64,000 nucleotides of DNA from positions 866,849-930,848 of the forward strand of contig VXAI01000096.1 of assembly GCA_013399305.1 (NCBI GenBank). Reading direction: 5' to 3'. Position 1 is the first letter of the stretch, and every line of letters begins with the position of its first letter. The notes beneath the pieces were generated by a model that saw only the letters and a program-made list of their open reading frames with translations, had not been told where the DNA came from and searched no databases. This DNA is from Rostratula benghalensis. Its lineage: Eukaryota > Chordata > Aves > Charadriiformes > Rostratulidae. Of this stretch, positions 27,238 to 44,428 are shown in pieces. The position numbers and the translations under genes were made by a program.

Positions 27238-27243
27238 AATAAA
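27238..27243 (+). terminator. RPL29: RPL29 polyadenylation signal AATAAA
   Basis: A canonical AATAAA lies 62 nt after the stop codon, giving a short 3' UTR typical of ribosomal protein mRNAs. Cleavage would be expected about 15-25 nt further on; the GT-rich downstream element is not distinctive. Confidence 0.9.
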
Positions 27244-27841
27244 ATTGGATGTAACAAAGTCTCTACTTCTGAATTTTGACGAGCTCTCTCCAAAAGTCTT
27301 GAGTGATATTCTAGGTGCCAGCTGGACCTGTGTTCATATTGACAGCTTCCACACACAAAGTAAAACAGCCGCTCCCTCCTCAGTGCAGTTCCACAGAGAT
27401 TGTTGGTACGAGTCGTGGGTGCTTAGGAGTTTGAAGTCTCTTGTCAAATTTTGAAATGATTGAGTGAGGCTCTAAAATTTAATCAGGAAACCACTTCTTT
27501 CTTTTCTTATAAATTAAAACCAGAGTGGCCTGGGCTCTGAGGTGACAGCATCCAATGCAGATAAAATTATTCTTGGCACATACTCGGAGTTGTCACACTC
27601 CACAGTGTTCCTAGTGCTGTTACGTGTCTGCTGCTGTGCTCTCTAAGGTGGTTACAGCTATGGAAATCCTGAAAAATGGAAGATACTGAGTGCTACCTCT
27701 GGTGTTGGAGATCGTAGGAAGTGGTGCTAGAAATAGTGTGTGTTGTATTCTGCAATACTTAAAAGCACTGACGTGTTAGTGGAGCTACCATGGGAATGTG
27801 TAAGGTCTATATAATACAGACATTTTTCATAGGTGCTGTAC

Positions 27842-28050
27842 TCTATAGAATTGTTGATGTTGGAAGGGAGCTTTAAGATCACCCACTCCAGCTGTCAGCC
27901 TAACCCTGATAAGAATTCATCACTAAACCATGTCTCTGAGTACTGTGTCAACCTGTCTCTTAAATGCCTCCAGGCATGGTGCCTCAGCCACTTCCCTGGG
28001 CAGCCCATTCCAATGTTTTAATAACCCTTTTGGAGATCTTTCCAGTAACA
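27842..28050 (-). mobile_element. CR1 LINE 3' end, reverse orientation, older subfamily
   Basis: Read on the + strand, this starts with CTATAGAATTGTTGATGTTGG and continues AAGGGAGCTTTAAGATCACC, CCTGATAAGAATTCATCACT, AACCATGTCTCTGAGTACTG, GCCTCAGCCACTTCCCTGGG and CAGCCCATTCCAATG. That is the complement of a CR1 3' untranslated region, diverged from the copy at 9046. The left edge (its 3' terminus) is clear; the right edge fades near 28050 and is approximate. Confidence 0.85.
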
Positions 28051-30077
28051 ACAGAAGTACCTACCTGGTGAAATGTGGTGAGATTGGGGGAGTAACATTC
28101 AAAAGCTCAAGAGGTCTTGTGACACGGTTTTGTTACTGCTGCCTTTCTGTAGATCAGGAGGTGACTATACCCTCCATGTCCCACCAGCCAGGGAAGCTGT
28201 TTCCAGAGGTGCTTTTTCATGAGTGATAGGAGCCACTTGCTAAAGTGCCACGGGCTGTTCCTGACGCTGCAATTCCAGCGCTTTTCCACCTGGTGGTGTA
28301 AATCCACAAAGCCTCACAAGGGCTGGAGGTTTGCAAGTGTCTTCTGACTTTGCAATGGAGCAGTAAAACACCTGCTGGATGAAAAAGATAAAAAATATTT
28401 CAGCTGAAACGTCCGGTTAATATAATCTGTTATTTTTAAAAATAGTTAAGCCAGTTATCGAACTGCAATGTTATTTTGAAACAAGGTAAATAGTTTTAAT
28501 TTTTTATGGCTTGAATTTGCAAGTCTCTTCCCAGTTAGCACTTTTTAATAGTTTTTAACTGATAAAGAATGCCACCCAGCCCTAAACCAGGCAATATAAA
28601 GGGATTTACTAGCTTAAAACTCATGGCTTTTAAAGTCTCAGGGAAGTCTGCAACCCCCAGCTGCTTTGTGCATCTCTCGGACTGTTGTGGAGATTGATGT
28701 TTGTCAGCCAAAGGAACTTCACTGCTGTGCAAGAGCAGCTGGTCAGGAGGGGTGCTGTGCTGGAGAATGTATAGTCACAGGGTTCATACCACCAATTAGA
28801 ACCTGCTGAATAGTCAAGACAAATAGGTGGTCTGGTTTCTGCTGCCCTCAGGAAAGGCAGAAGGTCAACAGGCCAGAGGTTCTTGGTGGTAATCTTCCCT
28901 AGAGAGGTTTTTTTTACAGGTGATAGGTCACCTAGAGGTGGATCCCACTGGCCTCAGTGGTACCCAAGTATCTGTGGGTATCAGAGGACTTTGTATTGCT
29001 GCATCTTTACCTGTGTGTCTGCAGAGCTCTGATCTGGTTTAAGCTCTGCATTTGAAATCTTGAATACAAAGGCTTTTCTAAGAAGGGGGATTTCATTCAT
29101 CTCTAAACCCTTTTGGTGCCTTCCACAGGGTGCTTGTGTTACAGGTGTAGTTCACCTATAGGATGTGGTTTGAGGGACAAGAGAAAGGCAAGGGTCTGGC
29201 TGAGAAGAGGATGTTGCTATGTTAACAGGAAGCAGGGAGGAAGATTTGGGCTTCCTGTGGCTTCAGGCAGCTCCCCCAGGCCCTGCCTTAGAAGCAGCCG
29301 CTTCATCTCGCTGCCCTTCATGCTGCCCTTCAGTGGGACAGCTTCCCAAATAAGGACTTGCTGACTTTCCGACCAAAATAGCGGCTGCGTGACAAAATGC
29401 AGCACGGTGGAACGTAACCTTAATCCAGGCATCATTGTGTAGCAAGAGGCAGGAATTTTGTGAGCTTCACCAGCAGCTTGGTGTCAGGTTTGTTGCTGTC
29501 TGCTCCCTGCACACATGGCGGACCCACAGGGCACTGCCTGGACATCAGTTGGTCACCTTTTTGCATTTTCTAACCCCATGAGAGCTCAGTCTACAACTTC
29601 CCTCCTTGTGGTAGAGGTTGCCCAGCCCATAAGGAAAAGGTGCAGAGGGGAGTCTGTGCTGACGTGGCCTCCTGGTGGGTTTTCAGCCTCTTTCCTTTGC
29701 CTTGTGAAACAATTTAAGTTCTGTGTTTTGGTTTCTGTTGGTCAAGTAAGGTTGAAGATCCTTTTTGGGAGGATTACGTATACAGAGCCCAGGAGACAGA
29801 ACTGGCAGCTGTGGCCCCCTTGAAACTATTCCCATTATGCAGAGCTCTGTCATCTTTGACATTTAAAAACTTCAGAACACTCAGGATTAAGTCTTTGGTA
29901 TCCTGCAGGAAGGCAGCGAGCTTGAGAGTGTCTCCGCTCAGCTACTGCTGTACATTGGGTTATATGTTTCATGCTTGTTGCTGCTGTATGTCATACCTAC
30001 TGCAAATGACTTCTCCTCTTTGCAATTAAGAAGTCTTGATATCAAGTTCCAGTTTGGCTCCTTTTTCCCTTTGATTT

Positions 30078-30101
30078 AAAAAAAAAAAAAAAAAAAAAAA
30101 A
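30078..30101. repeat. A24 homopolymer
   Basis: An uninterrupted run of 24 A follows CCCTTTGATTT. No retroposed gene is recognisable on its 5' side, so it is listed as a simple repeat only. Confidence 0.75.
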
Positions 30102-33100
30102 GGTAGGGAGCAAAGGGCACGTAACCGAATACTGCACCAGTTCATTTGGCAAAGGTGAGCAATCGCACTGAAAGCCAAGAGCACAGAACTGGGAGGAGAA
30201 ATCCAAGCACTGGGAGACACTTGGATGAGGCAGAGTGTGCACTGGGGATGTGTGTTCACAGTGAAAATGGAAAGCTGGGCCGGACACATGTTTCTCTGTC
30301 CTCCTTTATCACCTTCCAGTTGAGTGGTAAAGCAAAAAGCAGTGAACAGAACATGAGTTTCAAGGCCGTTGCAGGTGTTTCTGTGGAACAGGGGCTTTGG
30401 CATGGTTGAAATACTTTTTATTTGATGCATCTTAGCTCACGTTATGCTGCTGCTGCCCTGGTAGCAGATGTGTGGCTGTAGGTGAGCTGCAGAGATGTTC
30501 TTAGGGAGGTGAGAAGCAAATGTCCTGAGGTCTTCCTGGTGTTCAGTCAGTGCATACAACAGTTTTACTGAGGGCTTGAATGTGCTGGAAAAGCTGCAAA
30601 CAGGGGTAGGAGCTAAATCTACTGCCAGGGAAAGCAAGCAGAGCAAGTGACCTGAGAACAGTGGCTGTGTCCAGTAGCGCAGGCTGCTGTTGTCTGCCAG
30701 CACCAGCACAGCCCCATCTGGGCTGGGGGGGTTAAGAGCACACATCTGGGGACTCTTTTAAGTGGCAAGTGGCTTTTTGCCTAAATTTAAAAAAAAAAAA
30801 AAAGGATGGATGTTTCAGTGACCTTTTTTTTTATTATTGTTATTTATTTTAAATAGTGCTTGTGGAGCTACGTCACATTGCTTGAAGGCTTCTGACACCA
30901 AAGCTTCATTAGACATGCAGGTAAAACTAATTTTGTTTGGAGTTCCATCAACACATGGAGTCCTCAATGTGGTTTTCATTCATCATGAGCACATCTCCAG
31001 GCATGTCCCCTCTGTGGAGGCTTCAACCAGGCTGGTTCTGTGCTGGCTGTCTGACCCACTCACCAGCCTGTCATGTTGTGTTCCATTCCAAATGCAGTTG
31101 TTCCTGTGTTTGCCAACAGCGAAATCCACCTGCACACCCCACCCTGCCACATTTGCTGCCTGACTTCTGGAGGTGTGTGTGTTAAAACAAATTGATCTTG
31201 CAGCAATTTTTTTCATACAGAACGTGCTGACCTACTGGTACCTCTGGTCTGAAGGCTGAAAAAAGCCAAGTAGTCCCCAGTGTGTCTGGGGAAGCTCTTC
31301 TAGGGACAAACTTTATCTGCTACAAGACCCTGGCCCTCCCTCTCCAGCCACCATCTTCCCTGTTTCACTCTTGGAAAAGCGGGGAGACAGGGAGGCCCTG
31401 CTCCCTCTGCCATTGACCCGAGGGGATGGAGCTGGGATACATGGCCGGGTGGCTCTTTGCAGCCATCATTTTTCTCAGAGTCACACTAAGAATCCAGGTC
31501 TCCCCCCACTCACCAAGTTGGCTGAAAGGAGGGGGTTAAGCTGGGAAAGATCCTTTTTTTTTTTTTTTTAATCCCCTCTTCTGCACTCTTTAGGGATCCA
31601 AGGCCTATCAGTAAGCAGTGGTGAATACCTTGGAGGTGTCCTTGTTATGTGTTGGGATCTGGATAGAGGACAGAGGAAAATAGTGGGGCTGCCAGTGATG
31701 CCTGTGGAGGTGTGATGTGAGAGTATGGGTTGCTACGGGTTGGATGGCCGTGGCTGTGGGGTGAGCTGGTGTCACCATGGCTCATGGCCAAAGCCCAGAT
31801 ATTTGCATCCCTGTGGAGGTATCTAGGTCTGGAATAAAACAGATCGTCAGAAGCAGGTCTTAGTGGGAAATGACCCCTGCTGCTACACTGGGGAGGTGGA
31901 AAATCATTATTTTTCACTTCTAGGCTACGGGTTCATTGGAGACAGTAACACACAGGAGCATGTCCTGTCACAGGTTTGTTTGACCCAACACATTTCTGTA
32001 TCTGATAGCCTCTAGTGCACCTGCAGTTCTGCTGAATCCATGAGAAATATGGCATTAAGGGCTTGGGACCCTTGGGGAAGATCCCTTTGAGTGGGTCTTC
32101 CGGATGTTTGCATTACGGGTGTTTCCAAAATACTCTGGGTTTTACAGAAAACCAGCTGTTCTAGCTGACAGGGTTTTGTTTCCTCAGTTTCTCTGATGCT
32201 ACAAGCCCTGCTTGGGCAAAACATTTGGTGCTCATTGCCCAGAGGAAAGATGTCCTTCCAAACACCTGACAACCCCTCTCAGGCCTCTTCACCTGAAGCC
32301 TATTTGGTCTGATATACAATATTTCATTATTGCTACTAATGAGAGCATCTGTCACACCAAATGTCACACACAGCTGCTCGGGGTGTTATTTTTGGGGCCG
32401 GGGGCCGGCAGGGAGGGGAGCAAAAAATAAGCTGGTTTGGGGATGAAAGGCAGAAGGATGGTGCAATGGGCATGGGGGTACTGGCATGGTGTCACCCTTG
32501 CCCAGGGCTGAGGGCAGGATCACCAGGGTTTGCGCTGACACAGTCTTGTGCCTTGCCCTGCCAATGTTTATTTTGCTTGGGTAAACGTTTGATTTTAGCA
32601 ACACGAATGTAATGTGTGAGCTGTGCTGGGGCTGTAATTCGATGGGAGGAGGCAGCTATGTGCAGGGGAGCTGCTAATGCCACAGGAATGCTGTGCTTCC
32701 TTGGTACAGAAGAAGGTGCCACCCAGGGCCCTCGGGGACAGCACAGCTCCTCCTTGGCCCTGTTGTCACCCTGCGCCTGGGGGTCAAGATCCAAAGCAGG
32801 GTTGTGCCTTGCCTGGGGCCCAAAAATGGTTGTGATTTCTGAGGGAAAATTGCATGGTTCAGTTTTTGCAGTGAGGTTCCCACCCATGGCTGCTGGAGGA
32901 CTGTGAGGTGCTGCGGGGATGCCATTGCCTGCCTCCTGCCAGGCTGGGAAAGGTGGGAAGGAGGAACCCAGTCCAGCTTAGCAATGGCTTTTATTCGTAT
33001 TTCCAAAGAAAATACAGGTCGTCTTTCTGCATGTGCCACAGGGTGGCCATCAGGATGGTGGGGCGGAGGAAGGTGTGTCCCTTCAGGACAGCCAGGGTGA

Positions 33101-33508
33101 ATGCGGGAAGGAACGGGACTGTCCCTCACCTGAGAATTTCAGCAGTGGCATAAGTGGTTGTTAATTCACATTTCATCACTAAAATGCTGCTGATGCTCCA
33201 GTTAAGCCAGCAGACACCAGTGTTGGCTCCTGAGCCCGCTCACCATGGCAGGGGTGAGAAGATGCAACGTGGCAGCTCCCCACCAAGCATCCATGGCCCT
33301 GTTGGCTGGGCTTTGTCACTGGGCTGGCAGCAAAATATCTCCTTGGAGACTTAAAGCTCCAACTGTGGTATCACCTTCCCAGACGCAGCTCACAGGCACT
33401 TGGTGCAGCCCTGAGGAGCAGACTCATTAGTCATGAATATGTGACCGAGGTGAAGCTCTCACTAAACCTCCAAGGAACAACCATCTGAGGCACTCGATAT
33501 TAAGGTGT

Positions 33509-33514
33509 TTTATT
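33509..33514 (-). terminator. TNNC1: TNNC1 polyadenylation signal AATAAA
   Basis: TTTATT on the + strand reads AATAAA on the gene strand, 124 nt past the stop codon. A second AATAAA (33637-33642) overlaps the TAA stop itself and is too close to serve as the main signal. A 3' UTR of roughly 140-150 nt is inferred. Confidence 0.8.
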
Positions 33515-33637
33515 TTCCCAGTGGCCACCCTTCTCAGCACTCAGTCTTCATGCCGGTAGCCAGGGGACTTAGCCAAGGAGATGAGATGCAGAGCTGGAGG
33601 GGGTTTAGGAGATTCAGGCTGTCATCTGGGCTCAGAT

Positions 33638-39919
<6,282 letters not shown>

Positions 39920-39964
39920 GGCTGGAGAGGTCAGACGAAAGGCTGGGGGATGTCACGGTCACAC

Positions 39965-40001
39965 TCTGCCAGCACTGCCCCTGCAAACCAGGCTGATATA
40001 G
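39965..40001 (-). promoter_or_regulatory. TNNC1: TNNC1 core promoter with TATA-like box
   Basis: On the gene strand CCCCCTATATCAGCC puts a TATA-like TATATC at about 39995-40000. Transcription would then start near 39970, leaving a 5' UTR of about 50 nt before the ATG at 39919, whose context AGCCATGG is good. GC- and CACC-rich DNA lies further upstream (40000-40080). A TATA-type promoter fits a tissue-restricted muscle gene and contrasts with the two CpG-island genes. The TSS is inferred. Confidence 0.5.
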
Positions 40002-40009
40002 GGGGCTGC

Positions 40010-43000
40010 CCGCCCCGGGGGATGTGACCAGCCCACCGGCAGCCCCGCACGCCCATCCCCGTCCCCACAAGAATGCCTCTCCTGCGTGCCTTGGGATGGG
40101 GACACTGCTGAGCCCAAGGCTGGCACGTCCGGAGCCAGCCCCAGCCCCGTTTCAGGGCAGCTGGAGGTTTCCTCGTGACTGATACGGGAAGGAGCAAGCC
40201 CTTTTAGCCGGGTCTTGGCAGGACCCTTGCTGATATATTGCAGTATTTGGCTGTCTTGACTGGATGCATGCCACCATGTCACCTCCACCCTCCGTGTGTT
40301 TCCCCCCATGGAAGCTCCATTAGAAAGATTATACCGTGCCTAATTAAATTGGGTAATACGGGAAAGGCATGCCTCCTAAAATATCCCCATCCAGCAGCAA
40401 ATGTTCCTCTGCTGCAGTAGGAACAGGAGGTGCCGTGGGCTTCTTGACCCCTCCACTGCCTGCCCGCAAGACCATGGGGGGACATGTGGCCAGAGCTGAT
40501 GGCCTCGGAGGAGCTGATGCTGTGTGCATGAGGGTACCAAGGCTGGGGCTGGGAGGGATGGGATGTGTGGTCCCGATGCCACAGTGTGGAGAACTGGGAG
40601 GCAGATGGAGCTCTGCCTTTGTTTTCTGCATTTAGCTGGGTCTGCACAATGGAGGGTGGTGGCCAACCACTGTGCTTGACTTCAGGGATAATTCCTGGTT
40701 CTTTAGGAAACCAGGACTCACTTTGCCCAAGCAGTGAGCTGACCTGTCCCCACTGTAAACAGGGAAAATCCACACTCCTGAATTTACTGTGGATTTACCC
40801 TACCACAGTGGAGAGCAAAACACACTGAAGGCCTCGGGGTGGTAACTAGCTTTTCCTCAGTGCTGGGAAAAGCATTTTAATTTACAGCAACTAGAGCAAA
40901 ACCCTCTTTTTCGGTGATTCAGGACTCCCTCTTGTGTCCAAAGGAGATATGGATGGCTCCGGCATCTCAGGGTGACAGTCTCAGCTCCAGCTAGCTCATA
41001 CCAGTGTTAATTACCAAAACTGAAAATACCATGAATGCAGCTGTTAGGTTTCATCTCTTCTGAAAATCTCTGCTTCCTTTAATATTCATCATGTTGCCTG
41101 CAAAAAGCCTGCTGTCCCTCACCCAGGTGGCGTTAATCAGTGACCCCAGCACGGTGTCAAGGTGAGCAAAATGCCCAGTCCCACACGATATCCTCCCAGG
41201 TTCTGCAGTCCTGAAACATTAACTTGCACTTAAGGAATTAAGTTTTGAAGCACGTTACTCTTCAGAACAGGAATATATGAATATTTTTGTTGCCTTGAAC
41301 AGAGAAATGGCACAAAAAGCCGCAAAGGGCAATAGCTGTTTTGTTAAAGGGGATTGGGGCATTTCCTTTGGTGAGAACACAGGCTGGGATGCCCACCACC
41401 ACCCAAACCCTCCCAGGCATCCCCACGGAGAACCTCAATGAAGTGCTGTCCTGAGATGTGCCCCCCCCTCCCATCCCTCTTCCCCCTCTCCCCTGTCCCA
41501 TATATTTCTTTGCCTCAAGATTCCCTGTGGAGCCAGCGGGGCAGCGGGTGCTGGCCCTGGGCACTGCCAGGCACCACAGCAGAGGGCAAGGGGTTGTGCC
41601 TGGCCCCGTCCCTCTGTACCAGGAGGCGATAGCTCTGAGTCATCCCCTTGAGAACAGCCCCTGGGATGTGTCAGAATATATCTAGGGCCGATGAACAGCG
41701 GGAGTGGAAGCTCTAACATTGCCTTAAAAGGGTCGTGGCCACATTCCTGGAAGAGGTGGGATGAAATCCAGGTTGGGATGTAGAAGAAGGGTCTCTGTCT
41801 GCTTAGAGAGGGGAAATCTGGGCCACTGCATGCTGACATGGGAAAGCCACATTTCTGCAAACGCCTGATGCAAACAGAGACTTGCAAAACACAGTCGTGC
41901 CTAGAGGGGAAGGATGAAATCCATCTGGCAGCAAGGGGTGATGTTCCTCCTGGGGAGGGAGAAGCAGGCATCATGCCAGCCCCTGCCTCCCTGCTTGCAG
42001 CTCGGAGCCAAAGCTGCCAGCATCCCCTGGCTTTCTGGAGCAGTTTGCTTATAAAAGACTTGGGAATTGAGGGGGTTATAGAGAAACACAAAGCACAGAG
42101 GGAGGTTGCTGTGGTGGGTATGGGGGGTGTTCCGGGGACAACCATCCTCTGCTGCTGCTTCTCTTTCCTCCCCACACGAGACCCACAGCAGAGATGGGGT
42201 GCAGCTATCTATAGCCAGAGGAGGGCTGCCAACATAAGCGCCCTTAATCCCGGCACACGGCTGGCTTGGCAGCACACCGGCTGTCGCTGCGGTTCAGTAC
42301 AGCGTGTTAGCTCAGGCTTCAGCTGCATCCCAATGTGCTGTTGCACTTGTCACTCAGTACCAAGACAAGCAGGAGGCTGGTTTTCTGTGCTTTTTTTCTC
42401 CAAAATCTCATTTCAGGTTTTCCTTTCTAGGCAGCCGCAACCCACTGCAAAACAAGCAGAGGCATACTTCAGGTCAAATACAAGAAAATAAAAAGCAGAA
42501 ACCCAACTAAGTGGCAACTTTATTTGAGGCCGGGGTGTTTGGGCCTCTTCCCTCCACTTCCCTGCCCTGACTTTTTCCTACTTCCCTGCACAGGGCAGCC
42601 AGCCCCAAGCGGGTCCAGACCCACTGACATCAAAGGTCTTTAATTCACTATTACCTAAATCCTCTTCAGAGGGTTTTAGCTGAACGAGCCCCCATTTGCC
42701 CCCTTCCCCAGCTCCTGATGATGCATCTTCTCTGAGAACTGGGACAGGGTTGTCATTCCATATGCCACCTCGGCGCCAGCAGGCAGGGACTGCTTTAGGC
42801 AGAGGAGAAGGGCGCCTATCAAAACCCCCAGACACACAAGCACTGCAAACTGTTATTTAATTAAGGAGATGGGACATTCAGAGGAAGCTTAATTAAAGCT
42901 GCTCTCCAAAACTACTCATTATCTCATCAAGACACTCAGCTCAGGAGCAGCTCCTGCTGACGCTGAGTCTAGAAAATCCCTCTTGGGCTGCCTTTACTAT

Positions 43001-43930
43001 ATGTTTTCTTCATACACAGTGTGAAGGATGCTTCAGCTAAATCCTGGTCAAGGGAAAGCATTTTGCAATGAAAATAAAATCAAAATGGGTTTACACAGCT
43101 GCATTTGCAGAGGTGTGTTTGCTTATTTACTACCCTGGGTCTGCCTGATGCCAGTGTTACCCCTGTAGCATTACTCCCTCAGCCCCACAGCTCCCTTCTG
43201 CCAAGGAAATACTTTCCATCCAGATGACTTTGAAACCCACACATGCACCTAGGGTGTTTGGCACTTAGGGTGTTTGGCATTTCTGCTATTATTAATGACT
43301 CTACACTGGAGCTAATTGCATCCTTTCTTAGGTAGCATAAACAAGGACGCAGAGGTCACCTTTGTTTTGCTCGAAAGTGCTTTTTTACATAGACCTCCTG
43401 TGGTTCCCCCTTAAGGTTCACAGGGAAAAAGCTGAGGAGGATTTTCTTGCCGTCCTTTAAGATTTTCCACTTCGGTTACAAATCCCTGGCAAGATCCCAG
43501 CAGTGTGCGTAGACTGTAAACACGTCCCTGTGTTCAGTGGGACAGTGCATTAAGGTAAGTAAGGTTTGTAATGTCAGCAAAGTCACTTCAGGCTACACTG
43601 AGCTCACTCTGGGCTTGTCTGCTGAGTCCCTGCAGTCTGACCCATCAACCCAGCTTTGGTTTTGAAGTGTGTCGTATTGAGCAACACAGGAGGACTAATT
43701 TCTCTTCCAGTGTTTGGGGGAAAGGCACTTTTAGAAGACTCTAGTGTCCAAATTGAAAGTATTTACTCTATAGCTAGCTGTGACATGCTGGTTTCAAGTC
43801 TCAGCATCTTCGAGCTAGCCAGGTATGGGGCTGAGGAGGCACAAGACCCAGGCACTTGATTCAAGATGATCAACGGGATATTTCATACCATGCAATGTAA
43901 GTTAGAAAGTCTGCTGTGGAGTTTCTCCTC
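40010..43930. other. divergent intergenic spacer between TNNC1 and NISCH
   Basis: The two genes start head to head. I see no exon or transposon here. Two long antiparallel open frames (41435-42175 on -, 41838-42491 on +) overlap each other and have no recognisable domain. A pyrimidine-rich tract lies at 41461-41500. A perfect-register 16-bp tandem duplication of AGGGTGTTTGGCACTT (43251-43282) has one mismatch. Patches with TTAATTAA-like sites (42855-42900) and TTAATATTCATC (near 41078) could be regulatory. Confidence 0.5.
41461..41500 (-). other. polypyrimidine tract, G-rich on the minus strand
   Basis: Runs of C (8, 3, 3, 5, 4 and 3) are separated by single T or short spacers, nearly without purines for 40 bp. 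The complementary strand could form a G-quadruplex, or the tract a triplex. No gene start is placed next to it. Confidence 0.5.
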
Positions 43931-43936
43931 TTCTAC

Positions 43937-43949
43937 GATGGCTGCCATC
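43937..43949. promoter_or_regulatory. palindromic paired YY1-type core
   Basis: GATGGCTGCCATC is a perfect odd palindrome made of two facing GATGGC/GCCATC cores, just at the upstream edge of the NISCH CpG island and next to a pyrimidine-rich segment (TTTCTCCTCTTC). It could mark an upstream or divergent start; there is no direct evidence. Confidence 0.35.
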
Positions 43950-44112
43950 CCGAGAACCCCTCACCCCGCTACTGGACCCCTGAGCCCTTCCCTTCCTCCC
44001 AAAGCCACAGCGTTTCCAGTGCCGACAACTGCTGTCCCCTGCTGGGAGCGCACAGCTCCCGGACGCGATCCTGGTGTAGTTCATACCGCTACTGGGCTCA
44101 AGATTAACCCAC

Positions 44113-44166
44113 GGCCCCGCACACCGCTCCGGCCCCGCACACCGCTCCGGCCCCGCACACCGCTGC
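44113..44166 (+). repeat. three tandem 18-bp repeats in the NISCH promoter
   Basis: GGCCCCGCACACCGCTCC occurs at 44113-44130 and 44131-44148, and with one changed base (GC for CC at the end) at 44149-44166. It lies upstream of the NRF1 and GC-box cluster. Confidence 0.95.
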
Positions 44167-44301
44167 GAGCCCCTCCCGCGGGAGAGCCAGCACGCATGCG
44201 CACTTCCACACCCAAACCCCGCCCCTCACCGCCAGAAGCCCCGCCCCTGCCAATAAAGAGGCGGCGGGCGGGGCGAGCCGCACCCTGAGGGGGGGTTGAT
44301 C

Positions 44302-44313
44302 CAAGATGGCGGC
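44302..44313 (+). promoter_or_regulatory. NISCH: TISU/YY1 element
   Basis: CAAGATGGCGGC matches SAASATGGCGGC, the translation initiator of short 5' UTRs, which is also a YY1 binding site. Its ATG (44306) opens a 27-codon upstream frame that ends before the NISCH start. Confidence 0.65.
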
Positions 44314-44389
44314 TGCGCCAGTGAGGGCCGAGGCGGGGGCTTGTGCGGGCGGCGGTGGTGGCGGCCGGCGGGGAGCGATGACGGTGTGA
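44306..44389 (+). CDS. upstream ORF in the NISCH leader (27 codons)
   Basis: ATG in TISU context, reading MAAAPVRAEAGACAGG and ending GAMTV before TGA at 44387-44389, 39 nt ahead of the NISCH ATG and in the same frame. It would be translated only if transcription begins upstream of 44306. It is alanine/glycine rich, as any frame in this CpG island would be, so the peptide itself is unlikely to matter; a regulatory role is possible. Confidence 0.3.
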   Translation: MAAAPVRAEAGACAGGGGGGRRGAMTV

Positions 44390-44428
44390 GCGTGGCGGCT
44401 GCCGATCCCCTGCGCTTTCCACGGCGTC

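Larger units (their letters stand above)
27264..33508. other. intergenic region between convergent RPL29 and TNNC1
   Basis: RPL29 (+) and TNNC1 (-) converge on this 6.2-kb spacer. It holds a reverse-oriented CR1 end (27842-28050), an A24 run (30078-30101), an A15-type run near 30787, and a T17-type run near 31553. I see no exon or RNA gene. ATGGCTTTTATTCGTAT near 32984 superficially resembles miR-135 but lacks the hairpin. Confidence 0.6.

Noticed and set aside
30078..30101. A24 run as the tail of a processed pseudogene
   Set aside because: The sequence before it does not match any gene I can recognise, and no target-site duplication flanks the run.
32983..33000. Sequence resembling mature miR-135 (ATGGCTTTTATTCGTAT)
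   Set aside because: It lacks one T, differs after the seed region, and the flanks do not supply the complementary arm of a precursor.
41435..42491. Two long antiparallel open frames (246 and 217 codons) between TNNC1 and NISCH
   Set aside because: They overlap each other on opposite strands, show no recognisable domain, and are best explained by low stop-codon density in GC-rich sequence.
43866..44288. 140-codon open frame in the NISCH promoter
   Set aside because: It is proline- and arginine-rich because it reads through the CpG island and the 18-bp repeats. It has no homology I can recognise.
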